A DNA stretch of 30,217 bases from an uncultured Treponema sp. (GTDB lineage Bacteria; Spirochaetota; Spirochaetia; Treponematales; Treponemataceae): positions 1-30,217 of the forward strand of contig CALDIB010000022.1 in the NCBI GenBank assembly GCA_937902125.1, read 5' to 3'. The notes under the pieces were generated by a model. The model was given only the letters and a program-made list of their open reading frames with translations. It ran no database searches and had not been told where the DNA came from. Shown in pieces: positions 30,199 through 30,217 of the stretch; the stretch's first letter is position 1; each line of letters starts with the position of its first letter. A program made the position numbers and the translations under genes.

Positions 30199-30217
30199 AA
30201 CTTTGAAAATGCGATGT

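Overview
The window looks like chromosomal DNA of a Treponema-like spirochaete. The case rests on gene content and order: the mreB-mreC-mreD-PBP2-RodA elongasome cluster next to rnpB, a coiled-coil C4 zinc-ribbon protein and a dnaG-rpoD pair, then an unusual Rnf-type cluster and a P-loop/Asp23 fusion protein. No species can be fixed from the sequence alone. Base composition is moderate, coding density is very high, and I see no insertion sequence, prophage, CRISPR array or rRNA. The only gene-poor stretch above 300 bases (6749-7209) holds rnpB.

Layout. (1) 1-149: a 55-bp direct repeat with nested palindromes, ending in the terminator of the first operon. (2) 148-8124, all minus strand: zinc-ribbon protein, RNase P RNA, TPR membrane protein, mreB, mreC, mreD, mrdA (PBP2) and rodA. 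One promoter (8153-8181) may drive all of it. This is the cell-shape and side-wall peptidoglycan module. (3) 8173-14661, minus strand: a strong promoter (14633-14661), tRNA-Thr, tRNA-Tyr, a YkgJ-type cysteine-cluster protein, an MBL-fold hydrolase, a 65-aa protein, mltG, dnaG and rpoD, then a terminator (8173-8204). This resembles a macromolecular synthesis operon led by tRNAs. (4) 14666-23068, minus strand, nearly all genes overlapping or within a few bases: a DUF212/PAP2-like membrane protein, an unrecognised 452-aa membrane protein, rnfC, rnfD, rnfG, rnfE, rnfA, rnfB and a GH57/DUF1926-type protein. (5) 23117-24911, plus strand: an RluA-family pseudouridine synthase and the P-loop/Asp23 fusion. 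(6) 24925-27077, minus strand: a PcnB-type nucleotidyltransferase and a lysophospholipase-like hydrolase. (7) 27119-30163, plus strand: a TrmA/RlmD-family RNA methyltransferase and an exported beta-propeller-like protein, then a perfect 28-bp palindrome.

The most interesting signal is in region 4. The Rnf-like genes keep the family order and overall form, but by eye they lack nearly every cofactor motif of a canonical Rnf electron wire: the SGAT-type flavinylation sites of RnfD and RnfG, the intramembrane cysteines of RnfA and RnfE, the nucleotide/flavin motifs of RnfC and the CGxCG domain of RnfB. Only ferredoxin-type clusters in RnfB and RnfC are clearly kept. The last gene of the cluster is a GH57-fold protein whose catalytic motifs are also replaced, which suggests a pseudoenzyme. 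Other points are a group of genes whose -10 boxes sit 6-9 nt before the start codon (candidate leaderless mRNAs), stem mismatches in both tRNAs including C55 in tRNA-Thr, and an rnpB with no promoter of its own embedded in the cell-shape operon. All family calls come from reading motifs by eye, without alignments or searches.
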